Source: Labilibaculum sp. K2S
GTDB lineage: Bacteria > Bacteroidota > Bacteroidia > Bacteroidales > Marinifilaceae
Direction: 5' to 3'
DNA: 64,000 bases
Assembly (NCBI RefSeq): GCF_030372765.1
Contig: NZ_JAUCMW010000011.1
Coordinates: 62,001-126,000, forward strand
The translations under genes were made by a program, and so were the position numbers. Each line of letters begins with the position of its first letter. Position 1 is the first letter of the stretch. The notes under the pieces are model-generated. The model saw nothing but the letters and a program-made list of their open reading frames with translations. It was not told where the DNA came from and made no database searches. This document shows positions 24,932 through 34,166 of this stretch, piece after piece.

Positions 24932-25004
24932 GGTACCATAGCTCAGTTGGTAGAGCAATGGACTGAAAATCCATGTGTCCCTGGTTCGATTCCAGGTGGT
25001 ACCA
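24932..25004 (+). tRNA. tRNA-Phe(GAA), copy 3
   Basis: Identical over 73 bases to the two copies at 23047 and 23148, but with its own promoter and terminator. The flanks beyond the tRNA differ, so this is not a recent large duplication. Confidence 0.97.
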
Positions 25005-25006
25005 CG

Positions 25007-25036
25007 AAAAAGCCGATCATTTGATCGGCTTTTTTT
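25007..25036 (+). terminator. Terminator of tRNA-Phe copy 3
   Basis: Stem AAAAAGCCGATCA / TGATCGGCTTTTT with a TT loop and a U run, immediately after the tRNA. Confidence 0.9.
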
Positions 25037-25219
25037 GTGCTTTTGAATGTAGAAATCCATTCGGAATGTTAAAGTTTGAATAAATTACAAAAAACAAACG
25101 TTTTCGATCTAAAATAAAGAAATTCAAGTCTCTAAGTAATTTTTTTATTTGAATTAATACGATATTTTTGTAACACTTAGACCAAGTAATAAAGAATTTA
25201 AGATATAAAATACTTCAAA

Positions 25220-26749
25220 ATGACAAATAGTAAAAAAGCTTTATTGATGATCCTTGACGGATGGGGGATTGGTGATAAATCAAAATCAGATGTAATTTCT
25301 TCAGTAGCTACTCCATACATGGATAGCCTGTTGGCAAAATATCCCAACTCGCAATTGCAGGCTGCAGGTAGGTTTGTTGGTTTGCCTGACGGACAAATGG
25401 GAAACTCAGAAGTTGGACATTTAAATATTGGTGCCGGTCGTGTTGTTTATCAGGATTTGGTAAAAATAAACATGGCGGTAGAACAGGATACCCTTAAAGA
25501 TAACGAGCAGGTTGTTAAAGCTTTTACTCATGCTAAAGCAAATGGTAAAAAAGTTCATTTAATTGGATTGATTGGTAATGGTGGTGTTCATTCATTAAGT
25601 GCCCATGCAATTGCTCTTTGCGATGCAGCTCAGGCTTTTGGATTGAAAGATGTATTTGTTCACGGATTAACCGATGGACGTGATACAGATCCTAAATCAG
25701 GATTAGGATTCGTAAAAGAATTTGTTGAAGCAATTGAAACTACAGGATCAGCAAAATTTGCATCTCTTATAGGACGTTACTACGGAATGGATAGAGACAG
25801 CAACTGGGAACGTGTTAAACTTGCTTACGATTTATATACAAAAGGAGAAGGTGAATCAGCTTCTAACGTTGTTACTGCAATGGAAAAATCATATGCAGAA
25901 GGCGTAACAGATGAATTTATCAAGCCAATTGTAATGGTTGATGCTGCTGGTGCTCCTCTTGCTACTATTGAAAAAGGTGATGTAGTTATCTGTTTTAACT
26001 TCCGTACTGATCGTTTGCGTCAAATGACAACTGTGTTTACGCAGGAAGACAAGAAAGAGTTCGGAATGCATACCATGGATGTAGAATGGTATACCATGAC
26101 TTGTTACAATTCTAACTTTAAGGGAGTGAATGTAATCTACGATAAAGATAACGTTCAAAATACAATGGGTGAGGTTGTATCTAAAGCTGGAAAAAAACAG
26201 ATTCGTATTGCTGAAACTGAAAAGTATGCTCACGTAACTTTCTTTTTCTCGGGTGGTAGAGAAGCTGAATTCGAAGGTGAAAGAAGATTAATGGTTCCAT
26301 CTCCAAAAGTGGCAACTTACGATTTGCAACCTGAAATGTCCGCACCGGCTGTTGCCGATATGATTACTGCTGAATTGAATGCTCAATCGGCTGATTTTGT
26401 TTGTTTGAACTTTGCCAATGGCGATATGGTTGGTCATACAGGAGTTTATGAAGCCATCTCGAAAGCAGTTCAGGCTGTAGATAAATGTGTTGAGCAGGTT
26501 GTTGAGGCTGCTAAAGCAAATGGATATGATGTAATTATTATTGCAGATCATGGAAATGCTGATTTTGCTGTAAATGCCGATGGTTCTCCAAATACTGCAC
26601 ACTCCTTGAATCCTGTTCCTTGCATTTGGGTGACTGAAAATCCTAAAGGAATTGAGAATGGTATTCTTGCTGATGTGGCTCCAACTTTATTGGATATCAT
26701 GGGGATTGAGAAGCCTGCAGATATGACCGGTAAATCTTTGATAAAATAG
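25220..26749 (+). CDS. gpmI: 2,3-bisphosphoglycerate-independent phosphoglycerate mutase
   Basis: This enzyme interconverts 3- and 2-phosphoglycerate in glycolysis and gluconeogenesis, using two Mn ions and a phosphoserine. At 509 residues it is full length. The metal-binding start MILDGWGIG (D13), the phosphoserine motif [14 protein letters not shown] (Ser63), [22 protein letters not shown] and the second metal site IIADHGNAD with TAHSLNPVP are all present. A TATTTTTG -7-like element lies at 25163-25170, about 50 bp before the ATG. It is a single gene ended by a clear terminator. Confidence 0.97.
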   Translation: MTNSKKALLMILDGWGIGDKSKSDVISSVATPYMDSLLAKYPNSQLQAAGRFVGLPDGQMGNSEVGHLNIGAGRVVYQDLVKINMAVEQDTLKDNEQVVKAFTHAKANGKKVHLIGLIGNGGVHSLSAHAIALCDAAQAFGLKDVFVHGLTDGRDTDPKSGLGFVKEFVEAIETTGSAKFASLIGRYYGMDRDSNWERVKLAYDLYTKGEGESASNVVTAMEKSYAEGVTDEFIKPIVMVDAAGAPLATIEKGDVVICFNFRTDRLRQMTTVFTQEDKKEFGMHTMDVEWYTMTCYNSNFKGVNVIYDKDNVQNTMGEVVSKAGKKQIRIAETEKYAHVTFFFSGGREAEFEGERRLMVPSPKVATYDLQPEMSAPAVADMITAELNAQSADFVCLNFANGDMVGHTGVYEAISKAVQAVDKCVEQVVEAAKANGYDVIIIADHGNADFAVNADGSPNTAHSLNPVPCIWVTENPKGIENGILADVAPTLLDIMGIEKPADMTGKSLIK

Positions 26750-26774
26750 AAGATTGTAACTGAAAATATAAGTT

Positions 26775-26812
26775 TCCGTATTATCTTTGCCGATAATACG
26801 GATTTTTTTTTC
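26775..26812 (+). terminator. Terminator of gpmI
   Basis: Perfect 11-bp stem TCCGTATTATC / GATAATACGGA with a six-base loop, followed by nine or more T. Confidence 0.93.
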
Positions 26813-26851
26813 TTAAATCCACGAAAGTAGAAATTGTAAAAGTATAGCATT

Positions 26852-27433
26852 GTGTTACAGATAGGAAAAGCCATAGTAAGTTTAGACGTGATCGAAAAGA
26901 AATTCATTTGTGATATTTCAAAATGTTGCGGGGCTTGTTGTGTAGAGGGAGATTCGGGTGCTCCGTTAGAGGAAGAAGAGAAGTTGATTATTGAGGAGAT
27001 TTATCCCGTGATAGAAGAGTATCTTACCGAAAAAGGCATTGATGAAATTGAAAAACAAGGTAAAACTGTAATCGATTCGGATGGTGATTTGGTAACTCCT
27101 ATCATTAACAATAAAGAATGTGTTTATACTGTTTTTGAAAATGGATCGGCACAATGCGGTATCGAAAAAGCTTTTTTCGATGGTAAAATAAACTTTCGCA
27201 AACCAATTTCCTGTCAGTTATACCCGATACGAATTCAGAAGTATGAAGAGTTTGATGCGGTGAATTATAACAAATGGGATATTTGCAAACCTGCCAGAGA
27301 ATTAGGATTTAAAAACGGAACCCCGGTTTATGTTTTCTTAAAAGAACCATTGATCAGAAAATATGGTGAAGAATGGTATAAAGAACTTCAATATGCCGCT
27401 GAACACATTGATGAAATCATGAAAAAAATGTAG
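26852..27433 (+). CDS. DUF3109 family Cys-rich protein
   Basis: A 193-residue cytoplasmic protein of the DUF3109 family. The family signature CDISKCCGACCVEGDSGAPL opens the chain, and later Cys residues (NNKECVY, QCGIEK, SCQLYP, DICKPA) suggest a zinc or iron-sulfur site related to the YkgJ group; the metal is not known. I accept the GTG at 26852 because homologues begin with an x-QI-x-x-xLVSLDVI-like N-terminus, which this start gives (MLQIGKAIVSLDVI). It stands alone between two terminators. The function is unproven. Confidence 0.85.
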   Translation: MLQIGKAIVSLDVIEKKFICDISKCCGACCVEGDSGAPLEEEEKLIIEEIYPVIEEYLTEKGIDEIEKQGKTVIDSDGDLVTPIINNKECVYTVFENGSAQCGIEKAFFDGKINFRKPISCQLYPIRIQKYEEFDAVNYNKWDICKPARELGFKNGTPVYVFLKEPLIRKYGEEWYKELQYAAEHIDEIMKKM

Positions 27434-27482
27434 ATGACAAAGTACCAAATGTAAGGGGAAAAGTATCACAAAATTATATTAT

Positions 27483-27513
27483 AAACAGTAACCGCTTGGT
27501 TGCTGTTTTTTTT
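27483..27513 (+). terminator. Terminator of the DUF3109 gene
   Basis: Stem AACAGTAACC / GGTTGCTGTT (one G-U pair), GCTT loop, then eight T. Confidence 0.85.
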
Positions 27514-27661
27514 ATGCTCTTTATGTGTGTTTATTTGATTTATGATTTGATGGGTGTTGACATTTAATAGCCTGCAAATCTCCGCTGGATGGAGGCTGAA
27601 AGCTAATTTCAAATTACTATATTTACGTTTCAAATTACTTAAATCCAATAAACACACTATT

Positions 27662-29032
27662 ATGGATAACATTAAAGCATATATTGAAGAGAACAAAGAG
27701 AGATTTTTAGAGGAACTGTTTGGACTGATTCGAATTCCATCAATTAGCTCGATTGAAGCAAATAAACCAGAGATGTATAAAGCTGCCGAATATTGGAAGC
27801 AGTTGATGTTGAATGCTGGTGCTGACAAGGCGGTGGTAATGGAAACAGAAGGAAATCCTGTTACCTACGGTGAGAAAATTATCGATCCAAAATTGCCAAC
27901 GGTTATGGTTTACGGACATATGGATGTAATGCCGGTTGATCCAATTAATTTGTGGAACACAGATCCTTTTGAGCCTGTTGTTAAGGATGGTAAAATTTGG
28001 GCCCGTGGTGCTGATGATGATAAAGGTCAGGCATTTATGCATGCAAAGGCTTTCGAATATATGGTGAAGAACAATTGTCTTCCTTGTAACGTGAAGTTCA
28101 TGATTGAAGGGGAAGAAGAAGTGGGATCACCTAACCTCCCAAAATTTTGTGAAGAGCACAAAGAAATGTTGCAGGCGGATGTGATTTTGGTTTCTGATAC
28201 AGGAATGATTGCTCCGGACATACCATCAATTACTACAGGATTACGTGGATTGATGTATTGGGAAGTTGAAGTGACTGGTCCTAATCGTGATCTTCATTCA
28301 GGATTGTTTGGTGGAGCTGTAGCAAATCCAATCAACGTTTTGGCTAAAATGATTACTCAGATGGTTGATGATAATGGTCATATTACCATTCCTGGATTTT
28401 ACGATGATGTAATTGAAGTTACTAAGGACGAAAGAGAAATGATGGCTGAAGCTCCTTTTGATGTTGAGGAGTACAAAAAAGCAATCGATGTAAAAGAGTT
28501 AGCTGGTGAGAAGGGTTATACTCCTTCTGAACATACAGGAATTCGCCCTTCGTTTGATGTTTGCGGTATTTGGGGAGGATATATTGGCGAAGGTGCTAAA
28601 ACAGTTCTTCCTTCAAAAGCAACGGCAAAAATTTCAACCCGTTTGGTTCCGAATCAAAACTGGGAAAAGATTTCAGTTCTATTTAAAGAACATTTCGAAG
28701 CAATTGCTCCGGATTGTGTAAAAGTAGTTGTTACTCCGCTGCATGGAGGACAAGGATATGTTTGTCCGATAGATTTCCCGGCTTACATTGCTGCAGATAA
28801 AGCGTATACCAAAGTTTACGAAAAACGTCCTGTACCTGTTCGCAGTGGTGGAAGTATTCCAATTATTTCTTCTTTCGAAGAGATTCTAGGAATTAAATCT
28901 GTACTCATTGGATTTGGATTGGAAAGTGATGCAATTCATTCTCCAAATGAGAATTTCCCATTGGAGCAATTTTTTAATGGAATCAACACAATTCCATTGT
29001 TCTACAAGTATTTTGCAGAATTAAAGAAGTAA
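27662..29032 (+). CDS. M20 family dipeptidase
   Basis: A two-zinc cytoplasmic dipeptidase or aminoacyl-peptidase of the PepV/CNDP type. Ligands are seen in VYGHMDVMPVD (H86), RGADDDKGQ (D119 region, bridging), IEGEEEVGSPN (catalytic and metal Glu 151/152), SDTG and DAIHSPNE near the C-terminus. The dimerisation domain carries DLHSGLFGGAVANP. I start at the ATG at 27662 (MDNIKAYIEENKERF, 456 aa); the frame is open 36 codons upstream but that stretch does not look like protein. It ends in a terminator and is followed by the GntR regulator. It could split the dipeptides released by the peptidoglycan genes downstream, but no shared motif supports that. Confidence 0.92.
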   Translation: MDNIKAYIEENKERFLEELFGLIRIPSISSIEANKPEMYKAAEYWKQLMLNAGADKAVVMETEGNPVTYGEKIIDPKLPTVMVYGHMDVMPVDPINLWNTDPFEPVVKDGKIWARGADDDKGQAFMHAKAFEYMVKNNCLPCNVKFMIEGEEEVGSPNLPKFCEEHKEMLQADVILVSDTGMIAPDIPSITTGLRGLMYWEVEVTGPNRDLHSGLFGGAVANPINVLAKMITQMVDDNGHITIPGFYDDVIEVTKDEREMMAEAPFDVEEYKKAIDVKELAGEKGYTPSEHTGIRPSFDVCGIWGGYIGEGAKTVLPSKATAKISTRLVPNQNWEKISVLFKEHFEAIAPDCVKVVVTPLHGGQGYVCPIDFPAYIAADKAYTKVYEKRPVPVRSGGSIPIISSFEEILGIKSVLIGFGLESDAIHSPNENFPLEQFFNGINTIPLFYKYFAELKK

Positions 29033-29083
29033 CCCAAATGTTTAAATAAATGGGATAATAATTTGCAATTCAAATATAATTGG

Positions 29084-29115
29084 AAAGGGTATTCTGGCAT
29101 AGAGTACCCTTTTTT
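29084..29115 (+). terminator. Terminator of the dipeptidase gene
   Basis: Twelve-bp stem AAAGGGTATTCT / AGAGTACCCTTT (one G-U pair) with a GGCAT loop and a T run. Confidence 0.85.
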
Positions 29116-29373
29116 AGGCAAAGATATATTTTGGTATGATCAGTTTAAAGTTTGATTGGGATTTGTCTTAATTCCTTATTTTTACGGAGGATAATTATTA
29201 TTTTATTTCATTGATACTTCGGAATCGTTTAAAATAAAGCTTAAACCTTGAAAATCGGTATTTTTCTGGTTATGTTTGTATTTGGGTTTAATTGCATGGT
29301 TTTTTAACGGAATACAGACTAATTGCTGTATATTTCGCAATAGATCATACAAGTTGAAGTAAATTTGCAGTTC
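29116..29373. promoter_or_regulatory. Upstream region of the GntR gene with a motif-like site
   Basis: No gene is seen here. ATCATACAAGT at 29344-29354 reads ACTTGTATGAT on the other strand, two mismatches from the ACATGTATGAC motif found before the peptidoglycan operons. It lies 20 bp before the ATG, a position suited to autoregulation. Evidence is weak by itself. Confidence 0.35.
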
Positions 29374-30093
29374 ATGGATGAAATTTTTGGAAAAATAGGA
29401 TCAGCTCAAACTCTTAGTCAGAAGATTGAGCGCCGAATAGAAGAGGCTATTCGCCAGAAGAAGTTACTGGTGGGAGCTAAACTTCCATCGGAGCGAGAAT
29501 TATGCGAGATGTTTGCAGTTAGTCGGACTGCATTACGCGAAGCTTTGCGTAGATTAAGTGCCCGCGGCTTAATTGAGATTAAAAAAGGTAGTGGCATGTA
29601 TGTTAGCGAGTTGAAGATCAAAGATGCCATTGATTCTTTAAATTTGTATTATGATTTAAGTTTTGACAGTAATTTGATCCCTCAAATTATTGAAGTACGG
29701 CGTGTTTTTGAACCGGAAATTGCCAGGATGGCGGCGAATAACAGAAGAGATAAGGATCTGGATCTATTGCTTAAGAATATTGGGGATTTGGAAGATTGTG
29801 ATCCGGATAATACTCAGATGGAAGCTGATATCATCAATAAATTTCATTTGAATGTTGCTAAGGCCTCCTGTAATCCGATTGTGATTATTACTATGGAGCC
29901 AATCTATTCTCTTTTGCCACGTATGCGAAATTTGATTTATGCCAATGTCGATGGAGAGAAAGATTTTACAATTAAAGCTCATCGTACCATTTATGAAGCT
30001 ATTCGGGATAAGAATGCTGATAAGGCTTTTGAAGCGATGGTTGGACAGATAAACAGAACCCTTGAGATTTACACACAATATTTGAAAAAATAA
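29374..30093 (+). CDS. GntR family regulator (FadR/FCD type)
   Basis: A one-component repressor or activator. Residues about 10-80 are a winged helix-turn-helix (KLPSERELCEMFAVSRTALR, then LSARGLIEIKKGSGMYV), and about 95-230 an FCD ligand domain (IIEVRRVFEPEIARMAA, then FHLNVAKASCNPI and KAHRTIYEAI) with the Asp/His residues that usually bind a metal and a carboxylate ligand. I start at the ATG at 29374 (MDEIFGKIG); a TTG lies three codons earlier. It is convergent with murQ across a shared terminator. FadR-type proteins bind a GT-N3-AC core, and that core is in the motif repeated before the nearby peptidoglycan operons, so it is my candidate regulator for them. Ligand unknown. Confidence 0.88.
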   Translation: MDEIFGKIGSAQTLSQKIERRIEEAIRQKKLLVGAKLPSERELCEMFAVSRTALREALRRLSARGLIEIKKGSGMYVSELKIKDAIDSLNLYYDLSFDSNLIPQIIEVRRVFEPEIARMAANNRRDKDLDLLLKNIGDLEDCDPDNTQMEADIINKFHLNVAKASCNPIVIITMEPIYSLLPRMRNLIYANVDGEKDFTIKAHRTIYEAIRDKNADKAFEAMVGQINRTLEIYTQYLKK

Positions 30094-30110
30094 GAACTAT
30101 AATTTCAATA

Positions 30111-30148
30111 AAAAACGGAGATTGATCATTCAATCTCCGTTTTTTTTA
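30111..30148. terminator. Bidirectional terminator, gntR and murQ
   Basis: Perfect stem AAAAACGGAGATTGA / TCAATCTCCGTTTTT with TCAT loop and A/T tracts on both sides, between two convergent genes. Confidence 0.93.
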
Positions 30149-30166
30149 TCGTTTTTAAAACAATAT

Positions 30167-30997
30167 TTATTTGTAAGCTTCAATGGCCTTTTTTACTGAG
30201 CCATGTTTTAAAAGTAAGCTTTTGGCAACTTCTTTTTCAAGTTTTAATTCTTCCATAATCATTTTGGTTCCTCGTTCAACCAATTTTTTGTTGGTTAGCT
30301 GCATGTTAACCATTCTGTTGCCCTGAACTCTTCCCAATTTTATCATTAAGCTGGTAGTGATCATGTTAAGAATCATTTTTTGAGCAGTTCCGGCTTTTAG
30401 TCTGGTACTTCCGGTAACAAATTCGGGTCCAACAATTGCCTCAATTACAATTTCTGCTTCTTGCGAAACGGGAGCTCCTGGATTACATGTAATACAAGCT
30501 GTAAGCAAAGCATTTTCGCGGGCTTTTTTTACACCGCCAATAACATAAGGAGTTGTGCCCGAAGCAGCAATTCCCAATACTGTATCATTCTGATTAAAAC
30601 CATGTTCCTGTATTTCCTCCCAGGCTTTGTTCCAATCATCTTCGGCCGATTCAACGGCATTTCTTAAGGCCTTTTCTCCTCCTGCAATCAATCCAATTAC
30701 AATATTTCCCGGAACTCCAAAAGTTGGCGGTAATTCTGAAGCATCCAATACGCCAAGTCTGCCACTTGTGCCGGCTCCAATATAAAATAATCTACCTCCG
30801 GCTTTAACGCGGTCAACAAGTAGGGAAACAAATTTCTCGATTTCTGGAATTGCGCGATTTACTGCCAAATGAACTTGTCCGTCTTCCTGATTAATTCCAA
30901 TAAGTAGTTCATTAACCGACATCTTTTCCAAATTGGAAAAGTTAGAAGGTGATTCTGTTATTTTGTTTGAAGTTTTCTGGTTACCTGCTTTATTCAT
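30167..30997 (-). CDS. murQ: N-acetylmuramic acid 6-phosphate etherase MurQ
   Basis: MurQ splits the lactyl ether of MurNAc-6-phosphate to give GlcNAc-6-phosphate and D-lactate, the committed step of MurNAc recycling. The SIS fold is complete: FYIGAGTSGRLGVLDASELPPTF (in two pieces) with the catalytic Glu in ASELPP, a second acidic site in VESAEDDW, GIAASGTTPYVIG, and GPEFVTGSTRLKAGTAQK. I start at the ATG at 30997 (MNKAGNQKTSNK); an upstream TTG would overlap the kinase gene by 11 bases. It follows the kinase by about 10 bp, so the kinase product feeds directly into this step. Confidence 0.95.
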   Translation of the reverse strand: MNKAGNQKTSNKITESPSNFSNLEKMSVNELLIGINQEDGQVHLAVNRAIPEIEKFVSLLVDRVKAGGRLFYIGAGTSGRLGVLDASELPPTFGVPGNIVIGLIAGGEKALRNAVESAEDDWNKAWEEIQEHGFNQNDTVLGIAASGTTPYVIGGVKKARENALLTACITCNPGAPVSQEAEIVIEAIVGPEFVTGSTRLKAGTAQKMILNMITTSLMIKLGRVQGNRMVNMQLTNKKLVERGTKMIMEELKLEKEVAKSLLLKHGSVKKAIEAYK

Positions 30998-31007
30998 TAT
31001 TTTATTT

Positions 31008-31838
31008 TTATTTACCAAGATGGTACTGAATCAATCCTTCCAATGGGCTTTGCTCAATTCTTCCAAGACGTAAACCGGTCTTGGCTGCGACCATTTCCAA
31101 TTCATTTTTAAAGTAGTATGCAATACTTCCGATAAAGTGAATGGGTAGGTTGATGTGATTATTGTATTGTTTTATATTTCTTTCGAAAAATTCACCGAAG
31201 CTCTTTTTTACAAGCTCCGATATATATGGTGATTGAATGTTCTCAGAAAGAAAGATTGTAAATTGAGCAAGAAAACGGCTGGGAGCTTCCTCTTTGTATA
31301 CTTTGTTTATGATATCTGCATATTCCAGATTGTATTTCTGGTAGAATGCACTTTTTATTTCAGCAGGAGCAATATTTTTAAGAATATCAGCCAACAATTT
31401 TTTACCCATAACAGCTCCGCTGCCTTCGTCACCCAATATGTATCCCAAGGGAGGAACGTTGTGTTCAATGTTTTCCCCATCGTATAAGCAGGAATTGGAT
31501 CCTGTTCCAATGATACACGCTATGCCTTTTTCTCTTCCGCAAACCGATCGGGCTGCAGCTAAAACATCGCTGTTAATTTCGCAATTTGCATCTGGAAAAA
31601 TTTGTAGTAAGGAGTCTTTAATGATTTTCTTCTTATCATCAACGGCACAACCGGCACCGTAAAAAAAGATTTGGGTAACCGAACCAAAATCATCAAGTGA
31701 GCTAATTATTTTAATTATCGAACTCGTATTTTGATGGTACGGATTGATTCCTAAAGTTTGTTGGCGTTTAGTTACGCATTTACTTCCGAGAAGAACCCAG
31801 TCGGTTTTGGTTGATCCGCTCTCTGCAATTAATATCAT
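31008..31838 (-). CDS. murK: BadF-family MurNAc/GlcNAc kinase (MurK type)
   Basis: A 276-residue sugar kinase of the BadF/BcrA ATPase fold. Phosphate-binding loops are ESGSTKTDWVLLG at the N-terminus and IIGTGSNSCLYDG in the middle, with LGDEGSGAVMGKKLL closing the site. Paired with MurQ it should phosphorylate MurNAc (and perhaps GlcNAc) entering the cell. Tannerella forsythia has an equivalent MurK-MurQ pair with an SSS-type MurNAc transporter, and an SSS symporter is present here at 51151. The alternative is a GlcNAc-only kinase. First gene of the murK-murQ operon, with a copy of the shared motif 14 bp before its start. Confidence 0.82.
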   Translation of the reverse strand: MILIAESGSTKTDWVLLGSKCVTKRQQTLGINPYHQNTSSIIKIISSLDDFGSVTQIFFYGAGCAVDDKKKIIKDSLLQIFPDANCEINSDVLAAARSVCGREKGIACIIGTGSNSCLYDGENIEHNVPPLGYILGDEGSGAVMGKKLLADILKNIAPAEIKSAFYQKYNLEYADIINKVYKEEAPSRFLAQFTIFLSENIQSPYISELVKKSFGEFFERNIKQYNNHINLPIHFIGSIAYYFKNELEMVAAKTGLRLGRIEQSPLEGLIQYHLGK

Positions 31839-31851
31839 GATTTTATTTTTA

Positions 31852-31864
31852 TAACATGTATGAT
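31852..31864. promoter_or_regulatory. Shared operator motif, site 1 (murK)
   Basis: TAACATGTATGAT lies 14 bp upstream of the murK start. It differs by one base from the sites at 32026 and 49336. A bound regulator here would block transcription or translation start of murK-murQ. Confidence 0.55.
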
Positions 31865-31986
31865 GAATGTTAATTTAAAATGAATTTACAAATAATTAAA
31901 TTAATATTGAATTTGTATTTTTCCATTTTCATTCCTTCTACATTGCTTAATATCCTTATTGTACGGGTGAATTTATTTTCACGTTA

Positions 31987-31994
31987 CAAATATA
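31987..31994 (-). promoter_or_regulatory. Probable -7 element of murK-murQ
   Basis: CAAATATA reads TATATTTG on the minus strand and fits TAnnTTTG. It would give a leader of roughly 140 bases. The -33 element is weak. Confidence 0.4.
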
Positions 31995-32025
31995 TAAAAA
32001 TTAAACATTTGTAAAAAGTATTATA

Positions 32026-32038
32026 TAACATGTATGAC
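32026..32038. promoter_or_regulatory. Shared operator motif, site 2 (NagB-like operon)
   Basis: TAACATGTATGAC followed by CA, identical over 13 bases to site 3 at 49336. It lies immediately upstream of the -33 box of the ten-gene operon and also upstream of the murK promoter, so it could control both directions. Confidence 0.6.
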
Positions 32039-32042
32039 CAAT

Positions 32043-32074
32043 TTTGGAAAATATGATTTTCTGTTCTATTTTTG
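32043..32074 (+). promoter_or_regulatory. Promoter of the ten-gene operon
   Basis: TTTG at 32043-32046 and TATTTTTG at 32067-32074 with 20 bases between them. Transcription would start near 32081, 27 bases before the ATG. Confidence 0.65.
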
Positions 32075-32107
32075 ATCCGAAAGTAATTTAAATCAGGAGA
32101 TAGCAAA

Positions 32108-34090
32108 ATGGAGAATCAGATACTGCAATTTAGGGAAGAGCTTGATGAAGCCAAGTTGTATTACCAACCTTCAGATGAGTTCGACAGAACAGTGAAAACC
32201 CGGTACGAGAAAATGCCGGCAGATATTTTTTCAACAGCTGAAAAGGCGGCCAAATGGGTTGCCGGTGAAATTGCAAATGAAATTAAGCAAAAACAAAAGC
32301 TTGGAGAAAAGTGTGTTTTGGGATTAGCTACTGGTGCAACACCATTAGGGGTGTATTCTGAATTGATTCGTCTGCACAAAGAGGAAGGCTTGTCATTCAT
32401 GAATGTGATTACTTTTAATTTGGATGAGTATTATCCGATGTTGAAACTGAGTGCACAAAGCTATAATCATTACATGAATGATGTTCTGTTTGATCATATC
32501 GATATTCCTAAAAATCAAATTCATGTGCCGGATGGGGAGGTAAGCAAGATTGCAATTACCGGATACTGCAAAGAATACGAAAAGTTGATTGATTCTTTTG
32601 GAGGATTGGATTTGCAAATACTTGGAATTGGTCGTACAGGCCACATTGGGTTTAATGAACCTGGTTCACAACTGGATTCGATAACCCGCTTGATTATGCT
32701 CGATTCCTTGACCAGACGAGATGCTGCCAAAGATTTTAATGGATTAAATAATGTACCTAAGGCGGCTATAACAATGGGTGTTGGAACCATATTTAAAGCC
32801 AACCGGGTTATTTTAATGGCCTGGGGCGAAGGAAAAGCTGCGATTGTAAAAAAGGCATTGGAAGAAAGTCAGTGCGATGCCGTTCCCGCCAGTTATTTGC
32901 AACGACATACCGATGTGAAGTTCGTTTTGGATGTGCCGGCAGCAAGTGAATTGTCAAGAGTAAAAAATCCTTGGCTGGTTGGAAGTATTGAGTGGGATCG
33001 TTATTGGATTCGGAAAGCGGCTGTTTGGTTGTGTAATAAATTACAAAAACCAATTTTGAAACTGACTAATCGTGATTATAATGATAATGGATTGAGTGAG
33101 TTACTTGCTTTGTATGGTTCGGCTTACGAGGTAAATATTAAGGTATTTAATGATTTGCAACACACCATAACAGGCTGGCCGGGAGGAAAGCCAAATGCAG
33201 ATGACTCTCACAGGCCGGAGAGAGCAGAACCGGCAAGTAAAAGGGTTTTGGTTTTTAGTCCGCACCCTGATGATGATGTAATTTCGATGGGAGGAACTTT
33301 GAAACGATTGGTAGATCAAAACCATGAAGTTCATGTTGCTTACCAGACTTCAGGAAATATTGCGGTTGCCGATGACGAGGCAGTTAGATATCTTTCTTTT
33401 GTAAAGAGTTTTTCGAGAACTCATGATACCAACGAAGGTAATCTTCAGTGTGTAATTGAAGATATTCAAAAGTTTCTGTTGGAAAATAAAAAGCCGGGAG
33501 GAATAGATACAGCTGAAGTACGAAATATGAAAGCCTTAATCAGGAGAGGAGAGGCAAAGGCTGCCTGTCGTTTTGTTGGTATTCGATCAAAAAACCTTCA
33601 TTTTTTGGATCTTCCTTTTTATGAAACGGGTACGGTTAAGAAAAATCCACTGGGAGAAGAAGATGTTCGAATTTTGGTGAACTTGCTTCGAAAGATAAAA
33701 CCTCATCAAATTTTTGCTGCGGGTGATTGGTCCGATCCTCATGGAACACACCGGGTATGTTGGGAAGGAATATATCAGGCATTAAAAATAGTGAAAGATG
33801 AGGAGTGGATGAAGGATTGCTACGTGTGGTTGTACCGTGGAGCTTGGCAGGAGTGGGATTTGGACGAAATCCAAATGGCAGTTCCGGTTAGTCCTGAGGA
33901 ATTGCAGCACAAACGAAATGCAATATTACGTCATCAATCGCAAATGGAAAGTGCTCCTTTTATGGGAAATGACTCCCGATTATTCTGGCAAAGATCAGAA
34001 GAAAGAAATAGGGCTACAGCTGATTTATTTAACAAATTAGGCTTGGCAGAATACGAGGCAATTGAAGCTTTTGTCAGGTATATTGTTTAG
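32108..34090 (+). CDS. NagB-like deaminase fused to PIG-L deacetylase domain
   Basis: A 660-residue fusion. Residues about 30-290 resemble glucosamine-6-phosphate deaminase: LATGATPLGVYSEL, FNLDEYYPM (D106), and GIGRTGHIGFNEPGS (H179, E184). The usual NDGH Asp, one of the catalytic residues of E. coli NagB (D141), is Thr177 here, while Asp72, His143 and Glu148 equivalents remain. Residues about 380-600 are a PIG-L/LmbE deacetylase with SPHPDDDVISMGG (H386, D388, D389) and GDWSDPHGTH, which normally removes N-acetyl groups from GlcNAc derivatives using zinc. Deacetylation and deamination of amino sugars in one protein would make sense. Such fusions are common in Bacteroidota. No signal peptide; first gene of the operon, with its own promoter. 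Confidence 0.88.
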   Translation: MENQILQFREELDEAKLYYQPSDEFDRTVKTRYEKMPADIFSTAEKAAKWVAGEIANEIKQKQKLGEKCVLGLATGATPLGVYSELIRLHKEEGLSFMNVITFNLDEYYPMLKLSAQSYNHYMNDVLFDHIDIPKNQIHVPDGEVSKIAITGYCKEYEKLIDSFGGLDLQILGIGRTGHIGFNEPGSQLDSITRLIMLDSLTRRDAAKDFNGLNNVPKAAITMGVGTIFKANRVILMAWGEGKAAIVKKALEESQCDAVPASYLQRHTDVKFVLDVPAASELSRVKNPWLVGSIEWDRYWIRKAAVWLCNKLQKPILKLTNRDYNDNGLSELLALYGSAYEVNIKVFNDLQHTITGWPGGKPNADDSHRPERAEPASKRVLVFSPHPDDDVISMGGTLKRLVDQNHEVHVAYQTSGNIAVADDEAVRYLSFVKSFSRTHDTNEGNLQCVIEDIQKFLLENKKPGGIDTAEVRNMKALIRRGEAKAACRFVGIRSKNLHFLDLPFYETGTVKKNPLGEEDVRILVNLLRKIKPHQIFAAGDWSDPHGTHRVCWEGIYQALKIVKDEEWMKDCYVWLYRGAWQEWDLDEIQMAVPVSPEELQHKRNAILRHQSQMESAPFMGNDSRLFWQRSEERNRATADLFNKLGLAEYEAIEAFVRYIV

Positions 34091-34166
34091 ATTTATCTGA
34101 GAATTTCCGAATTCAATTTATCGAATTCCAGATTCTTTTAAACTGGTTCATTTTAACCGTAAAACA

